A stretch of DNA of 64,000 bases from Pseudomonas piscis (GTDB lineage: Bacteria; Pseudomonadota; Gammaproteobacteria; Pseudomonadales; Pseudomonadaceae): the NCBI RefSeq assembly GCF_009380155.1, contig NZ_WHUV01000001.1, forward strand, positions 1,922,001 through 1,986,000, in the 5' to 3' direction. This document shows positions 1 to 8,537 of this stretch, one piece after another. Both the position numbers and the translations under genes were made by a program. Positions within the stretch are counted from its first letter, which is position 1, and each line of letters begins with the position of its first letter. A model generated the notes under the pieces. It was not told where the DNA came from and searched no databases. It worked only from the letters and a program-made list of their open reading frames with translations.

Positions 1-621
1 GAGGCTGACGCCCAGCGCCTGCAATTGTGTGCGGGTCTGCTGCGCGTTGAGGTGGTGGATGGCATTCCAGCCCAGTGCCCGGGCCGCGACGATGTTCGGT
101 TCGTGGTCGTCGATGAACGCCAGTTCCCCGGGGGCGATGTCCGGCAGGTGGGCGCGGATGCGTTGCACCGTGGTGTGGTAGATCGGCGGCTCGGGCTTGA
201 GCTGCCGCTCCTGGCCGGAGACCACGATGTCACGGAAGCGCCGCAGGAAGGGGTAGTTGTCCCAGGCATGGGGGAAGGTCTCGCGGGACCAGTTGGTCAG
301 GCCGAACAGTGGCATTCGCGCCTGGTGCAGTTCCTCCAGCAGGGCCACGCCGTCGTCCAGCTGCCCGCGCAGCATTTCCACCCAGCGCCCGTAATAGGCT
401 TCGATCAGCGGTGCCTGTTCGGGGTGCTCGGCCACCAGGCTGCGGGTCGCTTCGGCCAGGCTGCGACCGCCGTCCTGCAGGGTGTTCCAGGCCTGGGTGC
501 AGATGGTGTCGAGGAACCACTGGCGACGCTGGTCGTCGGGGATCAGTTGCCGGTACAGATGATGGGGACTCCAGTCGAACAGCACGCCACCGAAGTCGAA
601 AACCACAGCACGAATCGTCAT
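1..621 (-). CDS. HAD-superfamily hydrolase, C-terminus cut by window edge
   Basis: Reading leftward from ATG at 621 the frame stays open for 207 codons to base 1, so the end of the gene lies outside the window. The N-terminus AVVFDFGGVLFDW carries the HAD nucleophile motif DxGGV(L)xD. Further on are LFGLTNWS (motif II Thr/Ser region), a conserved Lys in RQLKPEPPIY (motif III) and FIDDHEPN (motif IV acidic pair). This is the type seen in haloacid-dehalogenase-like and YihX-like phosphatases of about 200-230 residues, so little is missing. The substrate cannot be told from the sequence. The protein looks cytosolic, with no signal peptide or membrane segment. Confidence 0.85.
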   Translation of the reverse strand, partial: MTIRAVVFDFGGVLFDWSPHHLYRQLIPDDQRRQWFLDTICTQAWNTLQDGGRSLAEATRSLVAEHPEQAPLIEAYYGRWVEMLRGQLDDGVALLEELHQARMPLFGLTNWSRETFPHAWDNYPFLRRFRDIVVSGQERQLKPEPPIYHTTVQRIRAHLPDIAPGELAFIDDHEPNIVAARALGWNAIHHLNAQQTRTQLQALGVSL

Positions 622-782
622 GAACATTTCCTGAAGCGGTTGAGGGCCAGGGCGTCATCCTGCGGTGCCGGGTGGTGCATTGCAATGCAACCGCGCCATT
701 GGTCCGGTCGACGGCACCCTCGCGGCGCACGACGATCTATGTCTTTAACCGTCGTCCAGTCGCCCCGAGCAGGAGGAGCCCC

Positions 783-989
783 ATGAGCACCAAGCCACCC
801 ACCGGGCCCAGTTCGTCCGAGCACGCCAGCGGCCGCCATGAGCCGGGTTTCGACCCTGACTCGCCGGATCTCGAGGACCCCCAGGTAGATCCGGTGGGTC
901 CGGCCAGGGCGCCGCTGGACCGACCACGCCCCGAGCACGAGCGCAAGCGCTCCCGGGCCTACGACCCCCTGGCCAACCTGAAGAAGTGA
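783..989 (+). CDS. small hydrophilic protein, 68 aa
   Basis: ATG at 783 follows a good Shine-Dalgarno (AGGAGG near 771-776), which is why this start is preferred to an upstream in-frame ATG at 672 that lies in the promoter region of the divergent HAD gene. The product starts MSTKPPTGPSSSEHAS, is rich in Pro, Asp, Arg and Glu, and has no hydrophobic segment, so it is probably disordered. I do not recognise a family. It lies alone between the HAD gene and the next small gene. The strong ribosome binding site and codon use support it being translated. Confidence 0.6.
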   Translation: MSTKPPTGPSSSEHASGRHEPGFDPDSPDLEDPQVDPVGPARAPLDRPRPEHERKRSRAYDPLANLKK

Positions 990-1082
990 GTCGTCGCGCC
1001 GACATGTGGCAGTCGCCATAGCGTTGGGCGGGTGTAAGGTGGACCGGCCAGCCCCAGGCTTGCTGACGAGAGGGAGGTGTGT

Positions 1083-1268
1083 ATGAGTACGCCACTGCTG
1101 AACAAGATGCAGATCAATGGCTATCAGGTACTGAGCGTCAATAACGGACCCTGGAAGGTCTGCACCCCGGGCGACCGGCTTGCCACCTTCGGCACCCGGG
1201 AAGAGGCCCTGGCCTTCGCCGCTGCCTTGCCGGTGCGCAAGGACCGGCCCAGGCCCGCCGCACGATAG
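1083..1268 (+). CDS. small protein, DUF2188-like, 61 aa
   Basis: ATG at 1083 is 5 nt after AGGGAGG (1071-1077); a GTG at 1077 overlaps that site and is rejected as start. The core GYQVLSVNNGPWKVCTPGDRLATFG with a following EEALAFAAALP resembles the compact beta-beta-beta-alpha DUF2188 fold, in which a sequence with W-K/W-x-V is followed by a helix starting with EA. Function is unknown. It is followed at once by a rho-independent terminator, so it is the end of its transcript. Confidence 0.6.
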   Translation: MSTPLLNKMQINGYQVLSVNNGPWKVCTPGDRLATFGTREEALAFAAALPVRKDRPRPAAR

Positions 1269-1283
1269 CTGACTGGCAACGAG

Positions 1284-1310
1284 AAGCCCCGGTTCGTCCG
1301 GGGCTTTCTG
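1284..1310 (+). terminator. rho-independent terminator after the 61-aa gene
   Basis: An 8-bp perfect GC stem AGCCCCGG (1285-1292) and CCGGGGCT (1298-1305) closes a 5-nt loop and is followed by a short T-rich run. It sits 16 nt after the stop of the small gene. It may also serve the convergent LysR gene ending at 1325. Confidence 0.75.
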
Positions 1311-1324
1311 ATTCTGTGGCCTGC

Positions 1325-2245
1325 TCAGGCCTTGGGGGCGTTGGCGTAGGGTTTTCGATCCGCTGCGAATACCCGCTCGGCGAGGAAGTCGACGAGCACC
1401 CGGACCTTCGGCGAAGGGTGCTTGCTGGCGGGCCAGAGTACGTGGAACGTCCCGGTGCGCTGCACATGCTCGGCCAGCACCCGGCATAGGCGGCCGTCGG
1501 CGAGGAATTCACGCACCGAATATTCCGGCAGGAAGGCGATGCCCCGGCCTTGGCGGGCGAAGCACACCCGGGTCTCGATGTCGTTGCAGATCATCGTGGT
1601 GGGCAGCCGGGAGGCCAGAGCATCGCTGCCGCGTCCCATGGGCCAGACATCGAGCTTGCCGCTATGGGGAAAGCGAAAGTGCAGGCAGGCATGCTCCAGG
1701 AGATCGGCCGGCACCTGGGGTGTTCCCCGTTGGCGCAGGTACTCGGGGGATGCCACCAGGATCGACTGGAAGTTGCCCAGCTTGCGCGCGGACAGCCGCG
1801 AATCGCTGGGCTGGCCGGTGCGCACCACGGCGTCGAAACCTTCGGCGATGACATCCACCAGGCGGTCGGTGAAGTCCAGGTCCAGCTCGATTTGCGGGTA
1901 GGCCTGCATGAAATCCCCCAGCACCGGCAACACCAGGGAGCTGACCACCGGTAGGCTGATCCGCAAGCGCCCGCGGGGCGTGGCGGAGGTTTGCGACAGC
2001 TCCATCTCGGCCGCCTCGATCTCGGCCAGGATGCGCCGGCTGCGTTCCAGGAACAACCTGCCCTCGGCCGTCAGGGTGACGCTGCGGGTGCTGCGGTGGA
2101 ACAGGCGCACACCGAGCTTTTCTTCCAGCCGGGCGATGCTCTTGCCGATGGCCGACGCCGAAGCACCGAGCAGGCGGCCGGCGGCGACGAAACTGCGGGT
2201 CTCGGCGACTTGTACGAAGACCGTGAAACCGTGAAGGCTGTCCAT
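1325..2245 (-). CDS. LysR-family transcriptional regulator, 306 aa
   Basis: Start at ATG 2245 (MDSLHGFTVFVQVAETRSF) gives the standard LTTR length and places the winged helix-turn-helix at residues 3-62 (SFVAAGRLLGASASAIGKSI, then LFHRSTRSVTLT). The effector domain follows from about residue 90, with the usual GRLRISLPV entry and two-lobe periplasmic-binding-like fold. Conserved phrases such as GFDAVVRTGQPSDSRL place it in the CrgA/AaeR-like subgroup. It is divergent from the MFS exporter gene at 2413, a common arrangement for a regulator and its target. A perfect inverted repeat at 2260-2279 is a candidate operator. Confidence 0.9.
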   Translation of the reverse strand: MDSLHGFTVFVQVAETRSFVAAGRLLGASASAIGKSIARLEEKLGVRLFHRSTRSVTLTAEGRLFLERSRRILAEIEAAEMELSQTSATPRGRLRISLPVVSSLVLPVLGDFMQAYPQIELDLDFTDRLVDVIAEGFDAVVRTGQPSDSRLSARKLGNFQSILVASPEYLRQRGTPQVPADLLEHACLHFRFPHSGKLDVWPMGRGSDALASRLPTTMICNDIETRVCFARQGRGIAFLPEYSVREFLADGRLCRVLAEHVQRTGTFHVLWPASKHPSPKVRVLVDFLAERVFAADRKPYANAPKA

Positions 2246-2259
2246 GAATGCTCCCTGAT

Positions 2260-2279
2260 TGCGGAATTTTCTTTCCGCA
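2260..2279. promoter_or_regulatory. inverted repeat in LysR/MFS intergenic region
   Basis: TGCGGAA (2260-2266), a 6-nt spacer, then TTCCGCA (2273-2279): perfect 7-bp arms, 15 bp upstream of the LysR start. LysR proteins bind dyads of this kind near their own start to control themselves and the divergent gene. The assignment is inferred from position. Confidence 0.5.
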
Positions 2280-2412
2280 TAACGCGGAACTCTAGCCTGG
2301 TTTTTCCTGATTCCTAAGCCCTCTATGGTGCGGATGGTCAACACATCACGAAACCGGAGGCTGCCTTGCCAATCACCCATCGATCCTTTCCCCGCGACCG
2401 GAGAGCTTGCTC

Positions 2413-3618
2413 ATGAGCGCCACCGCTGCACTTTGCCAGGAGTCCCGGACGGCCCCGGCGGATGAGCGCCTGCCGTTGCCGGCGCTCATCGCCCTGGCCC
2501 TGGCGGCCTTCATCACGATGCTCACCGAGACCCTGCCGGCCGGCCTGTTGCCACAGATCGGCGCCAGTCTCGGGGTGGCCGAAGCCCTGGCCGGCCAGCT
2601 CGTCACCTGCTACGCCATGGGCTCGCTAGTGGCCGCGATACCGCTGACGGTGGCGACCCAGGGCATGCGCCGCCGGCCGTTGCTGTTGTTGGCGCTGGCC
2701 GGTTTCGTCGTCGCCAACAGCATCACCACCTTCTCTGCCAGCTACCTGCTGACCCTGCTCGCGCGCTTCCTCGCGGGAGTGTCGGCCGGCCTGGTATGGG
2801 CACTGCTGGCTGGCTACGCCGCGCGCATGGTCAGCGACCGCCTGAAGGGGCGGGCGATCGCCGTGGTCATGACGGGCACGCCGCTGGCCCTGTCCCTGGG
2901 AGTGCCGCTGGGCACCTGGGTCGGCACCCTGGTCGGGTGGCGGCTGTGCTTCGGTGTCATGAGCCTGCTGGCGCTGCTGCTGATGGCCTGGATCCAGCTC
3001 AAGGTGCCGGACTATCCGGGACAGGCCCCGGGCCGGCGCCTGCCGGTGGTGCGGGTCTTCGTCATCCCCGGGATTCGGCCGATCCTGTTGGTGGTGCTGG
3101 CGTTCGTCCTGGCGCACAACATCCTGTACACCTACATCGCTCCGTTCCTGGCCGATGCCGGCATGGCCGAGCGCACGGACCTGGTGTTGCTGGTGTTCGG
3201 CGTCGCCTCGTTGCTGGGCATCTGGATCATCGGGGTGCTGATCGACCGGCACCTGCGGCGACTGACCCTGGCCAGTACCCTGGGATTTGCCGCCACCGCG
3301 CTGGCCTTGAGCATCGCCGGTCACGAGCCGGTGGTCATCTACCTGGCGGTCGCTACCTGGGGCTTGGCGCTGGGAGGCGCGGCGACGCTGTTCCAGACTG
3401 CGTTGTTCCAGGCGGCGGGCGAGGCTGGCGATGTCGCGCAATCCATGACCGTGACGGTCTGGAACCTGGCAATCGCCGGTGGTGGCATCGTCGGTGGAAT
3501 CCTGTTGCAGCACTTCGGGCCCGAGGCCTTGGCCCCGGCCCTGCTGGTGCTGCTGGCGGTCACCTGGATCGTGATCTGGCGGGCCAGGCAGCACGGTTTT
3601 CCCCCGGCCGCGAACTGA
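2413..3618 (+). CDS. MFS transporter, DHA1/AraJ-like exporter, 401 aa
   Basis: ATG at 2413 has GGAGAG upstream (2399-2404); an in-frame TTG at 2407 is less likely. The protein has about 12 hydrophobic segments in two six-helix halves. The first begins PALIALALAAFITMLTETLPAGLLPQI; the loop MRRRPLLLLAL after helix 2 and the motif LIDRHLRRL between the halves are the usual MFS cytoplasmic loops. The ExTLPAGLLPxI signature is that of the AraJ/SotB/YdhP drug and sugar efflux group. It is an inner-membrane, proton-coupled exporter by family; the substrate is unknown. The divergent LysR gene probably controls it. Confidence 0.9.
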   Translation: MSATAALCQESRTAPADERLPLPALIALALAAFITMLTETLPAGLLPQIGASLGVAEALAGQLVTCYAMGSLVAAIPLTVATQGMRRRPLLLLALAGFVVANSITTFSASYLLTLLARFLAGVSAGLVWALLAGYAARMVSDRLKGRAIAVVMTGTPLALSLGVPLGTWVGTLVGWRLCFGVMSLLALLLMAWIQLKVPDYPGQAPGRRLPVVRVFVIPGIRPILLVVLAFVLAHNILYTYIAPFLADAGMAERTDLVLLVFGVASLLGIWIIGVLIDRHLRRLTLASTLGFAATALALSIAGHEPVVIYLAVATWGLALGGAATLFQTALFQAAGEAGDVAQSMTVTVWNLAIAGGGIVGGILLQHFGPEALAPALLVLLAVTWIVIWRARQHGFPPAAN

Positions 3619-3677
3619 ACCGGCGCGAGCCTGGACGCTGCGCCGCACACCGGTTTCGACGGGGCCGCTGAAAGGCG

Positions 3678-4292
3678 TCAGTCGACGATCACCCGCTCCT
3701 CCGGACCACCGCCCAGGCATACGCTCAACTGCTCGCCCGCCTTGTTGAATGCGCAATAGGGCAGGGCCCGCTGGCGCATGGTGTTCAAGGGAGGAAGGAT
3801 GAACAGCGCCGCGAGGATCAGTGCCCAGACGGTGCGCAGGAACAGCTCATCGGCGCTGGTGGCCGCAGGTCGCGGTGCCAGGCGTCGCCGGCGCAACAGT
3901 TGCACGCCGCTGTAGATGAAGGCGCAGCCAATGGCCATGGCATAGTCCAGCTCCCGGGCCATGGGGCTGAACATCAGGTTGCCGTCGGCATCGTCCGGGT
4001 AGTTGATCCGCCACCAGGCGCCCAGCAGCAAAGGCGCCACGCCGGCACCGATCCAGGCCAGGCGAGCTCCGGGCATCCGGGTCAGCAAGGCCAGGCCCAG
4101 GCCCAGGGCACACACCAGCCAGATGCTGAGGTACAGGATGAAGCCCATTGAGCCGCCGAACAGGGTGCCGCCGACATCCCGCGGGACAATCAATTGCACG
4201 TCACAAAACACCATCAGCGCCAGCGGCGCCGCGACAGCGACCCAGCACAGGGGGTGGTAGAGCCAGGACCAGAGGGTGAACAGGCGGGGCAT
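3678..4292 (-). CDS. membrane protein of unknown function, 204 aa
   Basis: ATG at 4292 (MPRLFTLWSWLYHPLCWV) gives a product with about five hydrophobic segments: residues 10-30, 45-70, 75-100, 120-140 and 155-175. The C-terminus is a soluble tail containing two Cys (PYCAFNKAG and SVCLGGGPEE). A longer frame upstream runs through non-coding-like codons and into the next gene, so it is rejected. The gene lies 42 bp after the 137-aa membrane protein gene on the same strand and is probably co-transcribed with it. No family recognised. Confidence 0.7.
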   Translation of the reverse strand: MPRLFTLWSWLYHPLCWVAVAAPLALMVFCDVQLIVPRDVGGTLFGGSMGFILYLSIWLVCALGLGLALLTRMPGARLAWIGAGVAPLLLGAWWRINYPDDADGNLMFSPMARELDYAMAIGCAFIYSGVQLLRRRRLAPRPAATSADELFLRTVWALILAALFILPPLNTMRQRALPYCAFNKAGEQLSVCLGGGPEERVIVD

Positions 4293-4333
4293 GGGCAAAC
4301 TCGATGAAGGTGAAGGGTGGTTGCGGTGCAGGT

Positions 4334-4747
4334 TCAGGCCAGTGCCAGTGCACTGCCGACGGCGAACAGCAGCAAGGCCAGGCTGATGCCCAGCAGCGGG
4401 ATGCGAAACCAGTAGCGGATGGCCAGGACCCACAGCCCGGCGAGGAAGGCCAGGCCCAGGTACAAAAGCCCGGGGGCCTGTTGCAGCAGCTCGGGATGCA
4501 ACCAGGCCAGGTAGCCATAGACCAGGCCGAAGAGCATAGCGCCCAGGCTATGGCTGGCGTTGAAGCCAATCCAGGCGCGCCACAGGCTGGTCTGGGCGCT
4601 GATCACCGGGGCGACCGCGCGCATGCGTTCGGCCAGGGCCGGGTCGCGGGGCTGGAACTTGTCGGTGGCGAAGGTGTAGATCAGGTGCAGGGTACCGAGC
4701 AGCAGCACGATGGCTGCGCCGGCGATGAGCAGGGCAGTTGCCGACAC
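4334..4747 (-). CDS. small four-helix membrane protein, 137 aa
   Basis: Four predicted transmembrane helices: residues 4-22, 62-80, 88-107 and 112-135. Between helices 1 and 2 is a soluble stretch beginning with HLIYTFATDKFQPRD. I believe this resembles a small uncharacterised membrane family annotated as LIC_13387-type, but that is from memory only. The helix-1 HLxYTF and helix-2 FNASHSLGAM sequences look like conserved polar positions within the membrane. It is probably in one transcript with the 204-aa membrane protein downstream. Confidence 0.7.
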   Translation of the reverse strand: MSATALLIAGAAIVLLLGTLHLIYTFATDKFQPRDPALAERMRAVAPVISAQTSLWRAWIGFNASHSLGAMLFGLVYGYLAWLHPELLQQAPGLLYLGLAFLAGLWVLAIRYWFRIPLLGISLALLLFAVGSALALA

Positions 4748-4856
4748 GGTTCATCCTTGGGTGGTGGGCAGGGGCGCCGAGTATGCCGGGGCGCCCGGGG
4801 TTTTGCACCTGCTTGTGCAAGGGCCGGGCAGGGCGTCGCACGCCCGGCCCGATGCT

Positions 4857-6629
4857 TCAGAACTGCTCGTCGGCGAGGCTGAACAGCGGCGAGCTGCCGG
4901 CACGGATGCTCTGCTCCAGGCCAAGGATGCGCGGCAGCAGGCGGCTGAAATAGAAGTCCGCGGTGCCAAGCTTGGCGCTGTAGAAGCGTTCGTCCTCGGC
5001 GCGCTTGTGCCCGGCCACCTGGGCCATGCGCGCCCACAGGTAGGCGTAGGCCACATGACCGAACAACTGCAGGTACTCGACGCAGGCGCTGCCCACGGCG
5101 TTGGGGTTCTGCACGGCCTGTTCGCACAGCCAGTCGCTGAGTTCTTCCAGGCGCTGCACGGCATCGAGCAGCTGCGCCGAATAGGCCGCGCCGGGCAGGT
5201 AGGCGTAGTCGCGGATCTCGCCGGTGAACAGGCGCAGGGCCACGCCGCCGTTGGCCACCACCTTGCGCCCCAGGAGGTCCAGGGCCTGGATGCCGTTGGT
5301 GCCTTCGTAGATCTGCGCGATGCGCACGTCGCGCACCAGCTGCTCCTGGCCCCACTCACGGATGTAGCCGTGGCCGCCGAACACCTGCTGGCCCAGCACG
5401 CAGCTGTCCAGGCCGTTGTCGGTGAAGAACGCCTTGGCCACCGGGGTCAGCAGCGCCACCAGGGCTTCGGCGTTGTGCCGCTCATGGGGCTGGTCGGCGA
5501 ACTTGGCCAGGTCCAGCTGCTGGCCGACGTAGCTGGCGAAGGCCCGGCCGCCCTCGGTCATGGCCTTCATCGACAGCAGCATGCGCCGCACGTCCGGGTG
5601 ATTGATGATCGGGTCGGCGACCTTGTCCTTGGCCACCGGCCCCGACGGGGCCCGGCTCTGCAGGCGTTCGCGAGCGTAGGTCCGGGCGTTCTGGTAGGAG
5701 TTCTCGGCGCAGCCGATGCCCTGGATGCCGATGGACAGGCGCTCGTAGTTCATCATGGTGAACATCGCCGCCAGGCCCTTGTTGGCCTCGCCCACCAGGT
5801 AGCCGCTGGCGCCGTCGAAGTTCAGCACGCAGGTGGCCGAGCCCTTGATCCCCATCTTGTGCTCGATGGAGCCGCAGCTCACGGCGTTGGCCTGGCCCAG
5901 GTTGCCGTTGGCGTCGACGTGGATCTTGGGCACCAGGAACAGCGAGATGCCCTTGGGCCCGGCCGGGGCATCCGGCAGCTTGGCCAATACCAGGTGGATG
6001 ATGTTCTCGGTCAGGTCCTGCTCGCCGCCGGTGATGAACATCTTGCTGCCGCTGATGCGGTAGCTGCCGTCGGCCTGGGGTTCGGCGCGGGTGCGGATGA
6101 TCCCCAGGTCAGTGCCGGCGTGGGCCTCGGTCAGGCACATGGAACCGGCCCAGCGGCCTTCGTACATCGCCGGCAGGTAGCGCGCCTTGAGTTCCTCGCT
6201 GGCGTGGGCGTCGATGGCCAGGCAGGCGCCGGAGCTCAGGGTCGAGTACAGGGCGAAGCTGGAGTTGGCGCCGTAGAGCATCTCCTCGAACTGCACCGCG
6301 AGCATCTTCGGCATGCCCATGCCGCCATAGGCCGGGTTGCCGCCCAGGCCGACCCAGCCGCCCTGGATATAGGTCGCGTAGGCCTCCTTGAAGCCTGCGG
6401 GGGTGCGCACCTGGCCGGCGTCCCAGGTGGCGCCTTCTTCATCGCCGCTGCGGTTGAGCGGGGCCACCAGGGTGGCGGTGACCTTGGCGGCTTCCTCGAG
6501 GATCGCATCGGCGGTGTCGCCGTCCACGATGTCCGCCAGGGCCGGCAGCCGGGCCCAGAGCTTGGGGGCGTTGAACACTTCATGCAGGACGAAGCGCATG
6601 TCGCGCAGGGGAGCGTTGAATTCGGGCAT
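4857..6629 (-). CDS. acyl-CoA dehydrogenase, DmdC-like, 590 aa
   Basis: FAD-dependent acyl-CoA dehydrogenase of the long (about 600 aa) subgroup. The N-terminal helical domain covers residues 1-155, the middle beta domain 155-270 (CLTEAHAGTDLG, SGSKMFITGGE), and the C-terminal helical domain 280-450 (RLSIGIQGIGCAENSYQNARTYA; QVFGGHGYIREWGQEQLVRD). An extra C-terminal domain (about 460-590) is typical of DmdC-type 3-methylmercaptopropionyl-CoA dehydrogenases and related enzymes of unknown chain preference. It catalyses alpha-beta desaturation of an acyl-CoA. The gene lies just downstream of a DmdB-like ligase on the same strand, so the two probably act in sequence. The name describes the family, not a proven substrate. 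Confidence 0.9.
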   Translation of the reverse strand: MPEFNAPLRDMRFVLHEVFNAPKLWARLPALADIVDGDTADAILEEAAKVTATLVAPLNRSGDEEGATWDAGQVRTPAGFKEAYATYIQGGWVGLGGNPAYGGMGMPKMLAVQFEEMLYGANSSFALYSTLSSGACLAIDAHASEELKARYLPAMYEGRWAGSMCLTEAHAGTDLGIIRTRAEPQADGSYRISGSKMFITGGEQDLTENIIHLVLAKLPDAPAGPKGISLFLVPKIHVDANGNLGQANAVSCGSIEHKMGIKGSATCVLNFDGASGYLVGEANKGLAAMFTMMNYERLSIGIQGIGCAENSYQNARTYARERLQSRAPSGPVAKDKVADPIINHPDVRRMLLSMKAMTEGGRAFASYVGQQLDLAKFADQPHERHNAEALVALLTPVAKAFFTDNGLDSCVLGQQVFGGHGYIREWGQEQLVRDVRIAQIYEGTNGIQALDLLGRKVVANGGVALRLFTGEIRDYAYLPGAAYSAQLLDAVQRLEELSDWLCEQAVQNPNAVGSACVEYLQLFGHVAYAYLWARMAQVAGHKRAEDERFYSAKLGTADFYFSRLLPRILGLEQSIRAGSSPLFSLADEQF

Positions 6630-6741
6630 TGCAGGAAACCTCGTGCAAGGGTGGAGGTTGCACGGCCGTGGCCGCGTGATTCAAAGGGGGCAGGCCCCGC
6701 GAACATGCCGGGGCAGCATGCGCGGGGATCTTGGGTTCAGG

Positions 6742-8364
6742 CTAGAGGTTTTTCGCCATGTCGCGCAGGACGAACTTCTGGATCTTGCCGGTGGAGGTCT
6801 TGGGCAACTGGCTGAAGACCACGGTGCGCGGCACCTTGAACCCCGCCAGGTGCTCGCGGCAGAAGGCGATGATCTGGGCTTCGCGCACGTCCTGGTGGTC
6901 GGCCTTGAGGGTGATGAAGGCGCAGGGTGTCTCGCCCCATTTTTCGTCGGGCCGGGCCACCACCGCCGCTTCCAGTACCGCCGGATGGCGATAGAGCACG
7001 CCTTCGAGCTCGATGGTCGAGATGTTCTCGCCTCCGGAAATGATGATGTCCTTGAGCCGGTCGCGAATCTCCACGTAGCCGTCCGGGTGGGTCACGCCCA
7101 GGTCGCCGGTGTGGAACCAGCCGCCTTCGAAGGCTTCGGCGGTGGCGGTGGGGTTCTTCAGGTAGCCCTTCATCACCGTGTTGCCGCGCATGAAGATCTC
7201 GCCGATGGTCTGGCCGTCCCGGGGCGTGGGTTCCAGGGTCTTCGGGTCGGCCACCATCACCCCTTCCAGGGTCGGGTAGCGCACGCCCTGGCGCGCCTTG
7301 ATCTGCGCCCGCTCTTCCAGGGGCAACGGGTCCCAGGCGGCGTGCCAGGCACACAGGGTCACCGGGCCGTAGACCTCGGTCAGGCCGTAGACGTGGGTGA
7401 CCTGGATGCCCATCTCTTCCACGGCGCCGATCACCTTGGCCGGTGGCGCGGCCCCGGCCACCATGGCCTTGACCGGGTGGTCGATGGCCGCCTTGGCCGA
7501 TTCCGGCATGTTCACCAGGGCATTGAGCACGATGGGCGCGCCGCACAGGTGGCTGACCTGGTGTTCGCGGATCAGGTTGAGGATCTTCTGCGGGTCGACC
7601 CGGCGCAGGAATACGTGGACCCCGGCCAGGGCGGTGACGGTCCAGGGGTAGCACCAGCCGTTGCAGTGGAACATCGGCAGGGTCCACAGGTACACCGGGT
7701 GGTTGCCCATGGCCCAGGTCATCTGGTTGCCAAGGGCGTTGAGGTAGGCGCCGCGGTGGTGATAGACCACGCCCTTGGGATTGCCGGTGGTGCCGGAGGT
7801 GTAGTTCAGGGCGATGGCCTGCCACTCGTCATCCGGCCACCGCCAGGCGAACTCCGGATCGCCCTCGGCGAGGAACGCCTCGTAGTCCAGGTCGCTGACC
7901 GGCTGGCCCTCGCCGTACTCCGGGTCGTCGAGGTCGATCACCAGCGGCGGGTGGTCGAGCATGGCCACGGCGGTCTGGATCACTGCATGGAACTCGCGGT
8001 CGGCGATCAGCACCTTGGCCTCGCCGTGGGCCAGCATGAAGGCGATGGCCTCGGCGTCCAGGCGCACGTTGAGGGCGTTGAGCACGGCGCCGATCATCGG
8101 CACGCCGAAATGCGCCTCGAGCATCGCCGGGATGTTGGGCAGCATCACCGCCACCGTGTCGTTCTTGCCGATCCCGCGGCCGGCCAGGGCCGAGGCCAGG
8201 CGCCGGCAGCGGCTGTAGGTCTGGGCCCAGGTGCGACGGATCGAACCATGGACCACCGCCGGGTAGTCCGGATAGACCGCGGCGGTACGCTCGATGAAGC
8301 TCAGGGGCGAAAGGGCGATGTGGTTGACGGCAGACGGCGCAAGGCCTTGCTCGTAGATGGACAT
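6742..8364 (-). CDS. acyl-CoA synthetase (AMP-forming), DmdB-like, 540 aa
   Basis: ANL-superfamily adenylating enzyme. The P-loop-like motif ALNYTSGTTGNPKGVVYHH is near residues 188-206. The A5 region HVYGLTEVYGP, the hinge motif EIRDRLKDIIISGGENIS, and the catalytic Lys region PKTSTGKIQKF near the C-terminus are all intact. The signature MSIYEQGLxPSxVNHxxLSPLSFIERTA is that of the medium-chain/DmdB group. It activates a carboxylic acid to its CoA thioester. The acyl-CoA dehydrogenase gene follows after 112 bp. A divergent histidine kinase/regulator pair lies across a 173-bp intergenic region and may control this unit. Confidence 0.9.
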   Translation of the reverse strand: MSIYEQGLAPSAVNHIALSPLSFIERTAAVYPDYPAVVHGSIRRTWAQTYSRCRRLASALAGRGIGKNDTVAVMLPNIPAMLEAHFGVPMIGAVLNALNVRLDAEAIAFMLAHGEAKVLIADREFHAVIQTAVAMLDHPPLVIDLDDPEYGEGQPVSDLDYEAFLAEGDPEFAWRWPDDEWQAIALNYTSGTTGNPKGVVYHHRGAYLNALGNQMTWAMGNHPVYLWTLPMFHCNGWCYPWTVTALAGVHVFLRRVDPQKILNLIREHQVSHLCGAPIVLNALVNMPESAKAAIDHPVKAMVAGAAPPAKVIGAVEEMGIQVTHVYGLTEVYGPVTLCAWHAAWDPLPLEERAQIKARQGVRYPTLEGVMVADPKTLEPTPRDGQTIGEIFMRGNTVMKGYLKNPTATAEAFEGGWFHTGDLGVTHPDGYVEIRDRLKDIIISGGENISTIELEGVLYRHPAVLEAAVVARPDEKWGETPCAFITLKADHQDVREAQIIAFCREHLAGFKVPRTVVFSQLPKTSTGKIQKFVLRDMAKNL

Positions 8365-8401
8365 GGTTCGGGCACCCGGTGGCTGATTGTTAGCTCTATT
8401 G

Positions 8402-8427
8402 ACCGAGGCGCTCGTTGGCGCCTCGGT
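8402..8427. promoter_or_regulatory. GC-rich hairpin between divergent genes
   Basis: Perfect 10-bp arms ACCGAGGCGC (8402-8411) and GCGCCTCGGT (8418-8427), 37 bp upstream of the acyl-CoA synthetase start. It could be an operator or a leader hairpin. There is no T-run, so it is not a clear terminator. Confidence 0.4.
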
Positions 8428-8488
8428 GACTTATCCGGAGGCTTTTATATACTGTTTGCGGATTGATATGGAAGTAATACCTGAGTTG

Positions 8489-8506
8489 TATAGTATTAAT
8501 ACTATA
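8489..8506. promoter_or_regulatory. perfect 18-bp AT-rich palindrome upstream of the kinase gene
   Basis: TATAGTATTAATACTATA is its own reverse complement. It stands out in an otherwise GC-rich stretch, 32 bp before the preferred kinase start at 8538. A dimeric regulator, such as the co-encoded FixJ-like protein, is a plausible ligand; this is inferred from position. Confidence 0.5.
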
Positions 8507-8537
8507 TTGATCGCCGATGATCCCTAAAGGTCCAACG

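Noticed and set aside
4710..6815. Long plus-strand frame of about 700 codons
   Set aside because: It runs antisense to the acyl-CoA dehydrogenase gene, and its Gly/Val/Ala/His/Gln-rich product is the typical shadow of a GC-rich gene on the other strand.
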